Assembly: GCF_034259205.1 (NCBI RefSeq)
Contig: NZ_CP139487.1
Location: 1,860,001 to 1,924,000 of the forward strand
Source of the DNA: Peredibacter starrii
GTDB taxonomy: Bacteria; Bdellovibrionota; Bacteriovoracia; Bacteriovoracales; Bacteriovoracaceae
DNA length: 64,000 bases
Direction of reading: 5' to 3'
Shown here piece by piece: positions 41,028-49,766 of this stretch. The first letter of the stretch is position 1. Each line of letters opens with the position of its first letter. The position numbers and the translations under genes were made by a program. The notes beneath the pieces were generated by a model, which worked only from the letters and a program-made list of their open reading frames with translations, did no database searches and had not been told where the DNA came from.

Positions 41028-42866
41028 ATGGAAAAAATTGATCCGAATGAATTGCCGATTACGGCCTGGTTACCTACGACCGTAAAAGAAGCTAAAAAAC
41101 GTGGCTGGGATGAGCTCGATGTAGTGCTTATCACTGGTGACGCTTACGTGGACCACCCTGCCTTTGGTGCGGCGGTGATGGGACGTATTTTTGAATCTCT
41201 AGGATTAAAAGTGGCGATCATTGCTCAACCAAACTGGCGTGATGATCTTCGTGATTTTAAAAAATTTGGTAAGCCAAAATATTTCTTCGGCGTGACTTCT
41301 GGAAACATGGACTCCATGGTGAATAAGTACACGGCCGGTAAGCGTCTTCGTTCTAACGATGCTTACACTCCAGGTGGTTCACCGGATTTCCGTCCGGATT
41401 ATGCGACTACGACATATACTCAGATTTTAAAAAGTTTATATCCTGATACGCCGGTGATTATCGGTGGTATCGAAGCATCTCTCAGACGCGTGACTCATTA
41501 TGATTTCTGGGAAGATCGTTTGATGCCAAACATCCTTACGACCTCAGGAGCGGATCTTCTGATTTACGGTATGGGTGAGCAGCCGATTCGTGATGTGGTG
41601 AAATACCTTCTTCGTGGAACTCCATTCTCTTCACTTACTACAATTCCTCAAACTGCCTTCTTACAGAGTGCTGATGCGGAACTTCCGAAGAACAAGCAGT
41701 GGGACACTTTTGAGTTAACATCTCACGAAGAGTGCCTGGCGGATAAGAAAGCTTATTCAAAAAACTTCATGCATGTGGAAGTGGAGAGTAATAAGCAATT
41801 CGCAAAACGTTTGATTCAAAGAGTGGATGATAAATTTTTGGTGATTAACCCTCCTTATCAGACCATGACTGAAAAAGAGATCGATGCTTCATTTGATCTT
41901 CCGTATACACGCCTGCCGCATCCAAAATATAAGGACCGTGGCCAGATCGCAGCGTTTGAGATGATTAAGTTCTCAATCAACACTCACCGCGGATGTTTCG
42001 GAGGGTGCAGTTTCTGTACCATCTCTGCCCACCAAGGGAAGATGATCGCCAATCGTTCTAAGAAATCGATCATGAAGGAACTTGATCACGTAGTGAAAAT
42101 GCCTGACTTTAAGGGCTACATCTCTGATATCGGTGGTCCTTCGGCCAATATGTACGGCATGAAGGGGATTGATCAGGACACTTGTGATAAGTGTGCGGCA
42201 CCTTCTTGTATCTTCCCGCAGATTTGTAAGAACCTCGATACGAATCCACAAAAGATGACGGAGCTTTATAAAGAGATTTCGGCCCACAAAGGTGTGAAGA
42301 AAGCTTTTGTGAGTTCTGGTCTACGTTATGACTTAATGTTTGATCCCCGTTCAACTCACCCGAAAGAAGATGAGAGATATGTTGAGCAGTTAATTACTCA
42401 CCATGTGTCTGGTCGCTTGAAGGTCGCTCCTGAGCACACTGAGGATGAAGTTTTAAAGCTTATGAGAAAGCCCAGCTTTGAATTCTTCCACAAGTTCAAG
42501 CAGCGCTTTGAAGAAGTGTCTCGTAAGAAAGGCATTAAACAAGAAATTATCCCTTACTTCATTTCATCTCACCCGGGCTGTACTCCGGAAGATATGGCGA
42601 AGCTTGCTGCTAAGACCAAGGCCCTGGGCTATAAGCTTGAGCAGGTGCAGGACTTCACGCCAACTCCGATGACGGTTGCAACTGAAATCTATTATTCAGG
42701 TTACCATCCTTACACGCTTAAGCCGGTGAAGACTGCCATTAGTCTGGATGATAAGACTAAGCAGCGTACGTTCTTCTTCTGGTACAAGCCGGAGAACAAG
42801 AATTTCATTAAGAACTATCTTTCGAAGGCGAAGATGTTCGATACGATGAAAGATCTGTTTGGTTAA
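41028..42866 (+). CDS. ygiQ: YgiQ-family radical SAM protein
   Basis: 612 residues from the ATG at 41028; a TTG at 40992 would overlap the promoter. N-terminal B12-binding-like fold (DVVLITGDAYVDHPAFG), then the radical SAM cluster CFGGCSFCTISAHQGK, GGPSANMYGM and further Cys (CDKCAAPSCIFPQIC). UPF0313 family; the reaction is not established. Confidence 0.92.
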   Translation: MEKIDPNELPITAWLPTTVKEAKKRGWDELDVVLITGDAYVDHPAFGAAVMGRIFESLGLKVAIIAQPNWRDDLRDFKKFGKPKYFFGVTSGNMDSMVNKYTAGKRLRSNDAYTPGGSPDFRPDYATTTYTQILKSLYPDTPVIIGGIEASLRRVTHYDFWEDRLMPNILTTSGADLLIYGMGEQPIRDVVKYLLRGTPFSSLTTIPQTAFLQSADAELPKNKQWDTFELTSHEECLADKKAYSKNFMHVEVESNKQFAKRLIQRVDDKFLVINPPYQTMTEKEIDASFDLPYTRLPHPKYKDRGQIAAFEMIKFSINTHRGCFGGCSFCTISAHQGKMIANRSKKSIMKELDHVVKMPDFKGYISDIGGPSANMYGMKGIDQDTCDKCAAPSCIFPQICKNLDTNPQKMTELYKEISAHKGVKKAFVSSGLRYDLMFDPRSTHPKEDERYVEQLITHHVSGRLKVAPEHTEDEVLKLMRKPSFEFFHKFKQRFEEVSRKKGIKQEIIPYFISSHPGCTPEDMAKLAAKTKALGYKLEQVQDFTPTPMTVATEIYYSGYHPYTLKPVKTAISLDDKTKQRTFFFWYKPENKNFIKNYLSKAKMFDTMKDLFG

Positions 42867-42957
42867 TTAGTACGGGCCTCAGATCTTAATTATTCTTGAG
42901 TTGATCCTTACATCTCTCCATATAAAATCAATAGGTTGTGTGAAATCAAGATTTTGA

Positions 42958-42983
42958 GGCATATTCCGTTAAGGGAATATGCC
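42958..42983. promoter_or_regulatory. Palindromic operator of toxin-antitoxin operon
   Basis: Perfect 10-bp arms GGCATATTCC/GGAATATGCC around GTTAAG, 29 bp before the toxin ATG. A second palindrome GCATATGC follows at 42991-42998. No T-run, so an operator for the Xre-type antitoxin is more likely than a terminator. Confidence 0.6.
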
Positions 42984-43011
42984 CTTGAGTGCATATGCTG
43001 TTGGGGGTATA

Positions 43012-43464
43012 ATGGTGTCGTGGAATGTAAAACAATCTGAAGAGTTTCAGAAATGGTTCGATGGTGCAGATGCGGTTTTAAGAGCGGACATTCTTAAAAA
43101 TGTCGAGCTGATTAAACAAATGGGTCCTGCTCTTGGTAGACCGAATGTTGATACGATTAAAGGTAGCTCGATAGTAAATTTGAAGGAGCTAAGATTTAAA
43201 AGTGGTCATCAAGGAAATCAAGTCATCAGGATTTTTTTTGTTTTTGACCCGGATCGAAATGCCGTTTTATTAATTGGTGGTGACAAGGCAGGTAGTGGAG
43301 ATAAAACTTTCTATAATACGATGATTGATCAAAGCGAGAAGATTTATCTGCAATATTTAGAAAAACGAAAAAAGCTGATTGAAGAAGAGGAAAAAAAATT
43401 AAAAAAAGAAGCTGAAAAAAAGAAAATATCTTCCAAGAAAGCAGCAAAGGGGAAGAAAAAATGA
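43012..43464 (+). CDS. HigB/RelE-like toxin
   Basis: 150 residues from the ATG at 43012 (GGGGGT SD). LGRPNVDTIKGSSIVNLKELRF and RIFFVFDPDRNAVLLIGGDKAG are the phage-derived Gp49/HigB-like toxin signature. A Lys/Glu-rich tail of ~35 residues extends past the usual end. It overlaps the antitoxin by ATGA. Ribosome-dependent mRNA cleavage is the family activity. Confidence 0.88.
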   Translation: MVSWNVKQSEEFQKWFDGADAVLRADILKNVELIKQMGPALGRPNVDTIKGSSIVNLKELRFKSGHQGNQVIRIFFVFDPDRNAVLLIGGDKAGSGDKTFYNTMIDQSEKIYLQYLEKRKKLIEEEEKKLKKEAEKKKISSKKAAKGKKK

Positions 43465-43805
43465 AAACGAAAGCAAAAGCAAAAACCAAGGTAGGAACAA
43501 CTTATGAACCAGATTTCTTTGCACATGCAAAGAAAGTCATGGGAAGTAGAGCATATACAAAGGCCGTAACTGCGGGCCGCGAAGAGGCCATCAACTTAAA
43601 GCTAAAGATGGCAAGAGAAAAGATCGGCTTAACTCAATCCGGTCTCAAAGGTTTAACCCAACCTGAGGTATCGAAAATCGAAAGTCGCCAAGATGTTAAG
43701 ATCTCTACTTTAGAAAAGTATGCAAAAGGTTTAGGAATGAAGGTTGAAATAAACTTAATTCCAAATGACGAAGACAGTACTAAGGCGATTACAATTTACT
43801 GCTAG
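43461..43805 (+). CDS. Xre-family antitoxin (HigA-like)
   Basis: 114 residues. An N-terminal Lys-rich segment is followed by an HTH: KMAREKIGLTQSGLKGLTQPEVSKIESRQDVKISTLEKYAKGLG. (Only part of the helix set is canonical: the residues between LTQ and the recognition helix are GLKG.) It pairs with the upstream toxin and probably binds the palindrome at 42958. Confidence 0.88.
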   Translation: MKTKAKAKTKVGTTYEPDFFAHAKKVMGSRAYTKAVTAGREEAINLKLKMAREKIGLTQSGLKGLTQPEVSKIESRQDVKISTLEKYAKGLGMKVEINLIPNDEDSTKAITIYC

Positions 43806-43856
43806 AAATTCTTAATATTTAATTACAAATATGTCGTCATGCGATAAGCTTCACGC

Positions 43857-45776
43857 ATGACGACACTACTTACCCTTCAAAACCTTAGTCTTCACTATCC
43901 CCATAAAATCATCTTCAAAGATGTGACCTTTACCCTGAATCAGGGTGATAAAATCGGGGTCTTGGGTCTAAATGGTCACGGGAAGTCATCACTTTTCAAA
44001 GTCATCGCTGGTCTGGTGACTCCAGACACTACAACACCTCCTTTTATTTACGATAAGAGCAAGGACTTTACTTACTTCTATGTACCTCAGGAACTTCCTA
44101 ATCTTTCTGATTGGAACATTGAGAACTACTTTTTTGAGTTTCACCCGGAAATGGGAAAACTCAAAAGACGTCTGGATAAAATCAATGAACAGCTTGGAAT
44201 GGGCGAAGGTAACTTCGATAAACTCATCAACGAGCAGTCACATATCTACGAAGAACTAACAAAACTTGGCGAAGACAAACTTCACGCTCAGTACGTGAGT
44301 TACTTAAAGTTTTTCGGTGTAGAAAATATCGATCGTATGATGAGTTCACTTTCGGGTGGTGAGCAAAGAAAGGTCGCTCTTTCTCTTGGTCTATCAGCTC
44401 CTCAAGAACTGATTCTTTGGGATGAGCCTACCAACCACTTGGACCTTGAAACGATTCAGGACTTTGAAGATGAGCTTCAAGGTTCTAAGAAAACATTCAT
44501 GATCATCTCCCACGATAGATCACTCTTAAACAACGTAGTAGACCGAATCATCCATATCCAACAAGGAAAGCTCAGATCATTCTCTGGAACCTATGAGGCC
44601 TACCTTCAGTTCCTTGTAGATGATCAAAAGCGCCGTGAGAAAGAGCTTGATAAGTTAACCAACGCTCAGAGAAGAGAAACCGCCTGGATCCGGCGAGGGG
44701 TGCAAGCTCGTCGTACGAAATCTAAGAAGCGTATTGAAGACTATGGAACACTTAATAAAACCATCCAGGACCTTAAGTCTCAGGCCCACAAATCAGTCAG
44801 CTTGAACCTTCAGTCTTCTGGTAGAAAAACGAAGATTCTTATGTCGGCGGAAGATCTGACATTGAAGTTCGGTGAACGCACACTCTTTGATAATCTTAAC
44901 TTCTCAATCGCCAAAGGCGATAAGATCGCCCTTCTTGGACGAAACGGTGTAGGTAAGTCATCGCTTCTGAAAATCCTTCTAGGAGAGCTTGAACAAACTT
45001 CGGGCACAGTGACCCGCGCTCATAATCTTGATGTTGGTTACTTCTCACAAAAGCGTGAGGCCCTGAAAGATGATGAGACGCCTTGGAAGATGATCGGTGA
45101 AGGCATCGATTACGTGATCTCAAACACGGGTGAAAAACGTCACGTAGCAAGTTACCTGGAAAACTTTTTATTCAGCTCGGATGAAATTAAGCGTCCGATT
45201 CATACTTTCTCGGGTGGTGAGAAAAACCGTCTGCAGCTTGCTCAGTTCATGAAGCACTCTCGCGATATCTGGATTTTCGATGAGCCGACCAACGACCTTG
45301 ACCTTGAGACCATCGGGATTTTGGAAGAAGAACTTCGTAACTACGAAGGTGCTCTGATTATCGTAGGTCACGATCGCTCATTCATTAATAACACCACTGA
45401 TAAGTGTTGGGTCCTTCATGATGGTAAGATCGAAAATTTCGAGGCCGGTTTCTCTCAAGCGGAACTGTTCCTAGAAGCGATTCACCTGGAAGAGGAACTC
45501 AAGAAGAAAGTTCCGGCCGAAGCTAGGCCTGCTCCAAAAGTGGAAGTAACTTCTTCAAAGATGACCAATAAAGAGCGCAATCGTTACGATCAGCTTGGAA
45601 AAGAAATTGAAAAGCTTGAGGCAAAGATCGGCACTCAGAAATCTGAATTAGAGAACTTTGATTACACAAAGTTCGATAAAAAGAAGGCCGATGAGATGCA
45701 GGCCCAGCTTGCGAAATCAGAGGCCAAGATGGAAGAGCTCTTTAACGAATGGGCCGATCTGGAAGCTAAGCTCTAG
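43857..45776 (+). CDS. uup: ABC-F ATPase Uup
   Basis: 639 residues with two ABC domains: Walker A GLNGHGKSS and GRNGVGKSS, signature LSGGEQRKVAL and FSGGEKNRLQLAQF, Walker B LILWDEPTNHLDLET and IWIFDEPTNDLDLET. A C-terminal coiled coil (EIEKLEAKIGTQKSELEN) is the Uup mark. Soluble, acts on ribosomes or branched DNA. Its end overlaps the convergent kinase by 11 bp. Confidence 0.92.
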   Translation: MTTLLTLQNLSLHYPHKIIFKDVTFTLNQGDKIGVLGLNGHGKSSLFKVIAGLVTPDTTTPPFIYDKSKDFTYFYVPQELPNLSDWNIENYFFEFHPEMGKLKRRLDKINEQLGMGEGNFDKLINEQSHIYEELTKLGEDKLHAQYVSYLKFFGVENIDRMMSSLSGGEQRKVALSLGLSAPQELILWDEPTNHLDLETIQDFEDELQGSKKTFMIISHDRSLLNNVVDRIIHIQQGKLRSFSGTYEAYLQFLVDDQKRREKELDKLTNAQRRETAWIRRGVQARRTKSKKRIEDYGTLNKTIQDLKSQAHKSVSLNLQSSGRKTKILMSAEDLTLKFGERTLFDNLNFSIAKGDKIALLGRNGVGKSSLLKILLGELEQTSGTVTRAHNLDVGYFSQKREALKDDETPWKMIGEGIDYVISNTGEKRHVASYLENFLFSSDEIKRPIHTFSGGEKNRLQLAQFMKHSRDIWIFDEPTNDLDLETIGILEEELRNYEGALIIVGHDRSFINNTTDKCWVLHDGKIENFEAGFSQAELFLEAIHLEEELKKKVPAEARPAPKVEVTSSKMTNKERNRYDQLGKEIEKLEAKIGTQKSELENFDYTKFDKKKADEMQAQLAKSEAKMEELFNEWADLEAKL

Positions 45777-46986
45777 GGATCTCAATTCTAAAGACACAGC
45801 CATCATCTTTCTTTGCGGTTAGGGCGAAGCCGTGCGCTTTAAAGATCGAGTAGGCAAGACTAAGCCCCAGACCAAAACCTTCAGCACTCTTTGATGATGG
45901 AAAAAATGGTTCACCCAGTTTGGCAATATGTTCAATTGGTAGACCCTGTCCGTAATCTTTTACTTCAATCCAGATAAGATTTTGATCGGCCCCCAGAGAG
46001 ATTTCAACTGGTGGCTTACCATGCTTATAAGCATTATCAAGAAGTGTTCCCAGGGCCAGTTCAAAGCGGTTTTGATCCACTGGAATGGATTCATGAATTG
46101 GCATCACCACTTTGGTCTCAGGATACTTCTTCACCACGTTTTGAATAATGTCCGAAACATTGGTCATTTTCTTTTCCAAGATATCAGGTCTTGCACTTAA
46201 TCGTTCACGCTCAAGCAGCATGCCGGTAATACGGTCAAGATGATTGATCTCTTCATTCAGAGATTTCTTCACGTTTTCATCAGCAATAAATTCCGTCGTC
46301 ACACGCATACGGGTAAGCGGGGAGCGAAGCTCATGACTAATGGCCAGGAGGAGATCCTTCATGTTTTTAAAATGAGTCTCAATTTTTTCGGCCATGCTGT
46401 TCATGGTGCTTCCGAGATCAGCGAATTCATCCTGAGACTTCAAAGGAACACGTGCGTCCCATTTACCTTCACCGAATGCTGAGGCAGTCGCCTTCATATC
46501 AATAATGGGCTTCATCACATGTTTTACTAATCGGTAAGAAGCAAAAAGAATGATGGAGAAGATGGCAATGAATGGCAGGAAGATTTCCCAGGCAAACTCT
46601 GGCTGCTTTAAGTTTCTACCGCCAAAAATATAAGTGTAACCACGGTTCTCAACTCGAACCTGGCGTCGGAAGTGTCTCTTCTCTTTGCTTTTCTCACAGT
46701 ATTTTAGGAAATGAGGATTATTGGACCAGGCCACATCTTTACCCAGAATCACTACATCGAGCTTGGTCTTATTTTGAATTTCTTTGGCGCGTTCCAGATC
46801 CGGGGGAGCGCCAATATCATGGGCGAGGTATTGGGCATAGTTTTGGATATTAAAGCGAATCGAGTTCTCAATACTCATGAGACGGGATGACTTAATCGCG
46901 ACTAATACCAATCCAAACAAGAGAAGGAAAGTCACTGAATAGATCGCAAGCAGCTTTAGGTACAAAGAGTTCTTAACGAACTTCAT
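45766..46986 (-). CDS. Cpx-like sensor histidine kinase
   Basis: 406 residues. Two membrane helices (about 12-30 and 133-150) flank a ~100-residue periplasmic domain, then HAMP, HisKA with H218 in AISHELRSPLTRMRV, and an HATPase (GTLLDNAYKHG, GFGLGLSLAYSI). Coupled to its regulator by ATGA. The divergent Spy/CpxP gene points to envelope-stress sensing. Confidence 0.9.
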   Translation of the reverse strand: MKFVKNSLYLKLLAIYSVTFLLLFGLVLVAIKSSRLMSIENSIRFNIQNYAQYLAHDIGAPPDLERAKEIQNKTKLDVVILGKDVAWSNNPHFLKYCEKSKEKRHFRRQVRVENRGYTYIFGGRNLKQPEFAWEIFLPFIAIFSIILFASYRLVKHVMKPIIDMKATASAFGEGKWDARVPLKSQDEFADLGSTMNSMAEKIETHFKNMKDLLLAISHELRSPLTRMRVTTEFIADENVKKSLNEEINHLDRITGMLLERERLSARPDILEKKMTNVSDIIQNVVKKYPETKVVMPIHESIPVDQNRFELALGTLLDNAYKHGKPPVEISLGADQNLIWIEVKDYGQGLPIEHIAKLGEPFFPSSKSAEGFGLGLSLAYSIFKAHGFALTAKKDDGCVFRIEIPRA

Positions 46987-47663
46987 GGAGCTTCTCCCAG
47001 GAAGACATAACCCTCTCCCCAGATGGTTTTAATAAAACGGGGAGACTTTGAATCGTCTCCCAGTTTTTGACGGAGTCGGCTCACCAGAATATCAACTGAG
47101 CGACTATAAAAATTAGCATCGATACCACGAAGGTGATTCATGATTTCATCTCTATCAATCTTTTTGCCAGGATGACCGGCAAAGTAAGAGAGTAGTTCAA
47201 ATTCATTTGAGGTAAGTTGCAGGGACTCACCATTAAGGAGCGCGTCTCTTTCATTCAATTTAATCTCGAGCTCTCCGATCACAAGTGATTTTTTAGGAGT
47301 TCGAGTCTGACTTCGACGAACGATGGTCTGAATTCTAGCCACCAGCTCTCTAGGTTCAAATGGTTTTGCTAAATAGTCGTCAGCTCCGATTTCGAGACCT
47401 ACGATTTTATCTGTAGTGTCTCCACGGGCCGTGAGCATAATAATTGGTATATCGCTTTCTTTTCTAATTTCTTTGCAAACAGAGAAGCCGTCCATGTCCG
47501 GTAACATCACATCTAAAATGATGATGTCTGGGTTCTCAGTGCGCATGAGTTCCATGCCTTTCTTAGGATGAAAGGCCGCCACGACATCGATGCCATACTG
47601 ATGGAAGTATTGCTTCAGAAGTTCAGATAGTTTTTGGTCGTCATCGATTAATAGTGCTTTCAT
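46983..47663 (-). CDS. CpxR-like OmpR-family response regulator
   Basis: 226 residues: receiver with D51 in IIILDVMLPDMDG and LAKPF, then a winged-helix DNA-binding domain (NEFELLSYFAGHPGKKIDRDE, RSVDILVSRLRQKL). First gene of the kinase operon. A GTTAC-N5-GTTAC repeat in the divergent promoter is its likely target. Confidence 0.92.
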   Translation of the reverse strand: MKALLIDDDQKLSELLKQYFHQYGIDVVAAFHPKKGMELMRTENPDIIILDVMLPDMDGFSVCKEIRKESDIPIIMLTARGDTTDKIVGLEIGADDYLAKPFEPRELVARIQTIVRRSQTRTPKKSLVIGELEIKLNERDALLNGESLQLTSNEFELLSYFAGHPGKKIDRDEIMNHLRGIDANFYSRSVDILVSRLRQKLGDDSKSPRFIKTIWGEGYVFLGEAP

Positions 47664-47705
47664 GCTGGGTCATTGTATCAAGAATTTCACCGACTTCGGG
47701 AGGGT

Positions 47706-47720
47706 GTTACAAATTGTTAC
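47706..47720. promoter_or_regulatory. CpxR-box-like direct repeat
   Basis: GTTACAAATTGTTAC; on the other strand it reads GTAAC-N5-GTAAC, the spacing of the E. coli CpxR box (GTAAA-N5-GTAAA). It lies between the divergent regulator and Spy/CpxP genes. Confidence 0.55.
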
Positions 47721-47790
47721 AATTTTATACCTTCGTGAAAAGATTTGAAGTGGGCCCTCCTTTAAGCTTTCATCAACGGAGGGTATCAAC

Positions 47791-48222
47791 ATGAAGAAGT
47801 ACCAAATATTTTCGATTATTACGGCAACTTTGTTGGTCATGGGAGTGGCAGCAGGTTGTAAGCCCGGTGGTAAAGGACCGGATGGTAAGATGAACTGGAT
47901 AACAGAAAAGATCACGGACAAGTTGGATCTGGATAAAGATCAGGAAAATAAACTGCGTGATCTCGTGCAAACCGTTCAAGAGCAACGTACGGCACATCGT
48001 GAACAAAGCAAATCACAAAGAGTTGAACTCAAGGCCATGGTCTTATCAGAGAAACTTGATAAAGATGCGGCCCGAAAACTTATGGATAATCGTCAGGCCG
48101 CGATGAGAGAGAGCTTTGATCCGGTTTTTGAAAAACTGCAAGTTTTCCATGCGTCACTTAGGCCAGAACAAAAGAAAGAAGCTGTGGAGTTGATGGAAAA
48201 ATTTGGAAAACGTTTCCATTAA
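47791..48222 (+). CDS. Spy/CpxP-family lipoprotein
   Basis: 143 residues with lipobox MGVAAGC. The body is helical with two LTxxQ-like motifs (LDKDQENKLRDL, LRPEQKKEAVEL). CpxP and Spy are periplasmic chaperones that damp Cpx signalling; here it would be membrane-attached. GGAGGG SD. Followed by a terminator at 48229. Confidence 0.85.
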   Translation: MKKYQIFSIITATLLVMGVAAGCKPGGKGPDGKMNWITEKITDKLDLDKDQENKLRDLVQTVQEQRTAHREQSKSQRVELKAMVLSEKLDKDAARKLMDNRQAAMRESFDPVFEKLQVFHASLRPEQKKEAVELMEKFGKRFH

Positions 48223-48228
48223 CTCTTT

Positions 48229-48263
48229 GGCAGAGGGACGAGGGGGTTCCTCTGCCTTTTTTT
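48229..48263 (+). terminator. Intrinsic terminator of spy/cpxP-like gene
   Basis: GGCAGAGG/CCTCTGCC stem with a 12-nt loop, then seven T. Confidence 0.88.
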
Positions 48264-48314
48264 CGTGCTTAAGTACTTTTCCTTCATTAAAATTTAGGAA
48301 AAGCGAGGTCTCAA

Positions 48315-49031
48315 ATGGAACCAACATTCAGTCGTGATGTTTATTCAAGCCCAACCCGTCAGTTGGCCGTTAGTCAGTACATGTCTAAGGTCTACTTATG
48401 GATGACAATGGGTATTTTACTTACGGGCTTTGTTGCCTACGGTGTGAGTACTAGTGAAGAGATTCTAACGATGATTCTGACCAATAAGATTTTATTTTAC
48501 GGTCTGATCATTGCAGAGTTTGCTCTCGTGATTTTTTTATCGGCCGGTATCAATAAGATGAATTCTCTTACTGCTACTGCCATGTTTCTTCTATATGCTG
48601 CCATCAATGGTGCCACTCTATCGATTTTCTCCTTGATCTATACGAGTGAGAGCATTCAAAGCGCTTTTTTCACCACGACAGTGGCCTTTGCTGGTTTGAG
48701 TGCTTTTGGTTTTGTGACTAAACGTGATCTGGGTCCTGTTGGTTCATTCTGCACCATGGGTCTTTTTGGTCTTGTTGGATTTGGTCTCCTGAGCATTTTC
48801 TTTCCATCAATGATGGGTACGACCGCCAGTAAAATTTATGGTCTAGTAGGGATCATCGTTTTTGCTGGATTAACGGCCTATGATACTCAAGCAATCAAGA
48901 ACATGGCCCCATCCGCGAGAGATTCTGAACAATTTCAGAAAGGTGCTGTCCTTGGCGCCCTTAAATTGTATCTCGATTTCATCAACCTCTTCCTCTTCAT
49001 TCTTCGAATGAGCGGGGACCGTAGAAGATAA
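48315..49031 (+). CDS. Bax inhibitor-1 / YccA-family membrane protein
   Basis: 238 residues with seven membrane helices. N-terminal cytoplasmic tail (SRDVYSSPTRQLAVSQYMSK), then helices and the family end AYDTQAIK...GALKLYLDFINLFLFILR. BI-1/YccA proteins modulate calcium flux or FtsH in bacteria. SD is AGCGAGG. Next to the Cpx-like module, which is consistent with an envelope role. Confidence 0.92.
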   Translation: MEPTFSRDVYSSPTRQLAVSQYMSKVYLWMTMGILLTGFVAYGVSTSEEILTMILTNKILFYGLIIAEFALVIFLSAGINKMNSLTATAMFLLYAAINGATLSIFSLIYTSESIQSAFFTTTVAFAGLSAFGFVTKRDLGPVGSFCTMGLFGLVGFGLLSIFFPSMMGTTASKIYGLVGIIVFAGLTAYDTQAIKNMAPSARDSEQFQKGAVLGALKLYLDFINLFLFILRMSGDRRR

Positions 49032-49129
49032 TTCCCGAACTTAGCATATTTACCTTTTCTGACCGGTTTACTCTAATGGAGTACAACCGGCAGGAAATGG
49101 CCTGCCATTGTTTCAAAACTAAGAGTGTT

Positions 49130-49142
49130 TATACTTTTAGTT
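49130..49142 (+). promoter_or_regulatory. Leaderless promoter at 49143
   Basis: TTGTTT, 16 bp, TATACT (49130-49135), TTTAGTT, then ATG. No SD. Confidence 0.55.
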
Positions 49143-49766
49143 ATGAGAATTCTAATTCTAGCTGTTCTAACTTTCTCTTCCTTTTACTACTTCTGGCCGA
49201 AGGAAAAGACAGTCTTTAAACCTCGTCTGACAAAAGTCGATTCAATTGACGTGATCATGAGTGGTACCGCCAAAAGAGTTTTAACTGCGGAACCTAAAAA
49301 GCAAATTGTGGCCGAACCGGTTGCCGCAGAAACAGAAAGCCAGGCAATCGTAGAAACAGAACGCTCTCCCGCTTTAGATGTAAGTCTGGCCGAAGAGGAT
49401 GCCTTAGAACAAGTAGAAGAGATCACTTGGAGTGAAACGGAGGCCGCCTGGAACAACGAACTCAAAGATATTCTTTATCGCCTGGAGCCTCAAGAAAGCG
49501 AAAACATGCATAAGGCCTATGTGAGTGAGCGTGAAACTTTCCTGGGTGAAATTGAAAATCTGTTGAATGAAAAGCAGCAAAAAACTTCTCCTGATGCCAT
49601 TCAGGAAATTGAGCAAATGATTTCTGGTATTGAGCAGAAACACGAAGAGAAAATCAAAGAGATTTTCGGATCTCATTATGAAGTGGTTAAAGAGCAATAT
49701 GACTCTTATATGGAGAGCAGCACTCCAGCTCCTGAGGAAGAAGTGTCTGCCCAAGAGTCCCTGTAA
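49143..49766 (+). CDS. Anchored acidic coiled-coil protein
   Basis: 207 residues from the ATG at 49143. One N-terminal membrane helix (LILAVLTFSSFYYFW), then an acidic linker and a helical segment rich in Glu and Lys (EIEQMISGIEQKHEEKIKEI). Its 3' end overlaps the convergent DUF924 gene by ~60 bp. Family not recognised. Confidence 0.68.
   Translation: MRILILAVLTFSSFYYFWPKEKTVFKPRLTKVDSIDVIMSGTAKRVLTAEPKKQIVAEPVAAETESQAIVETERSPALDVSLAEEDALEQVEEITWSETEAAWNNELKDILYRLEPQESENMHKAYVSERETFLGEIENLLNEKQQKTSPDAIQEIEQMISGIEQKHEEKIKEIFGSHYEVVKEQYDSYMESSTPAPEEEVSAQESL

Noticed and set aside
42958-42983. Palindrome as a transcription terminator of ygiQ
   Set aside because: No T-run on either strand and placement just before the toxin gene fit an operator better.
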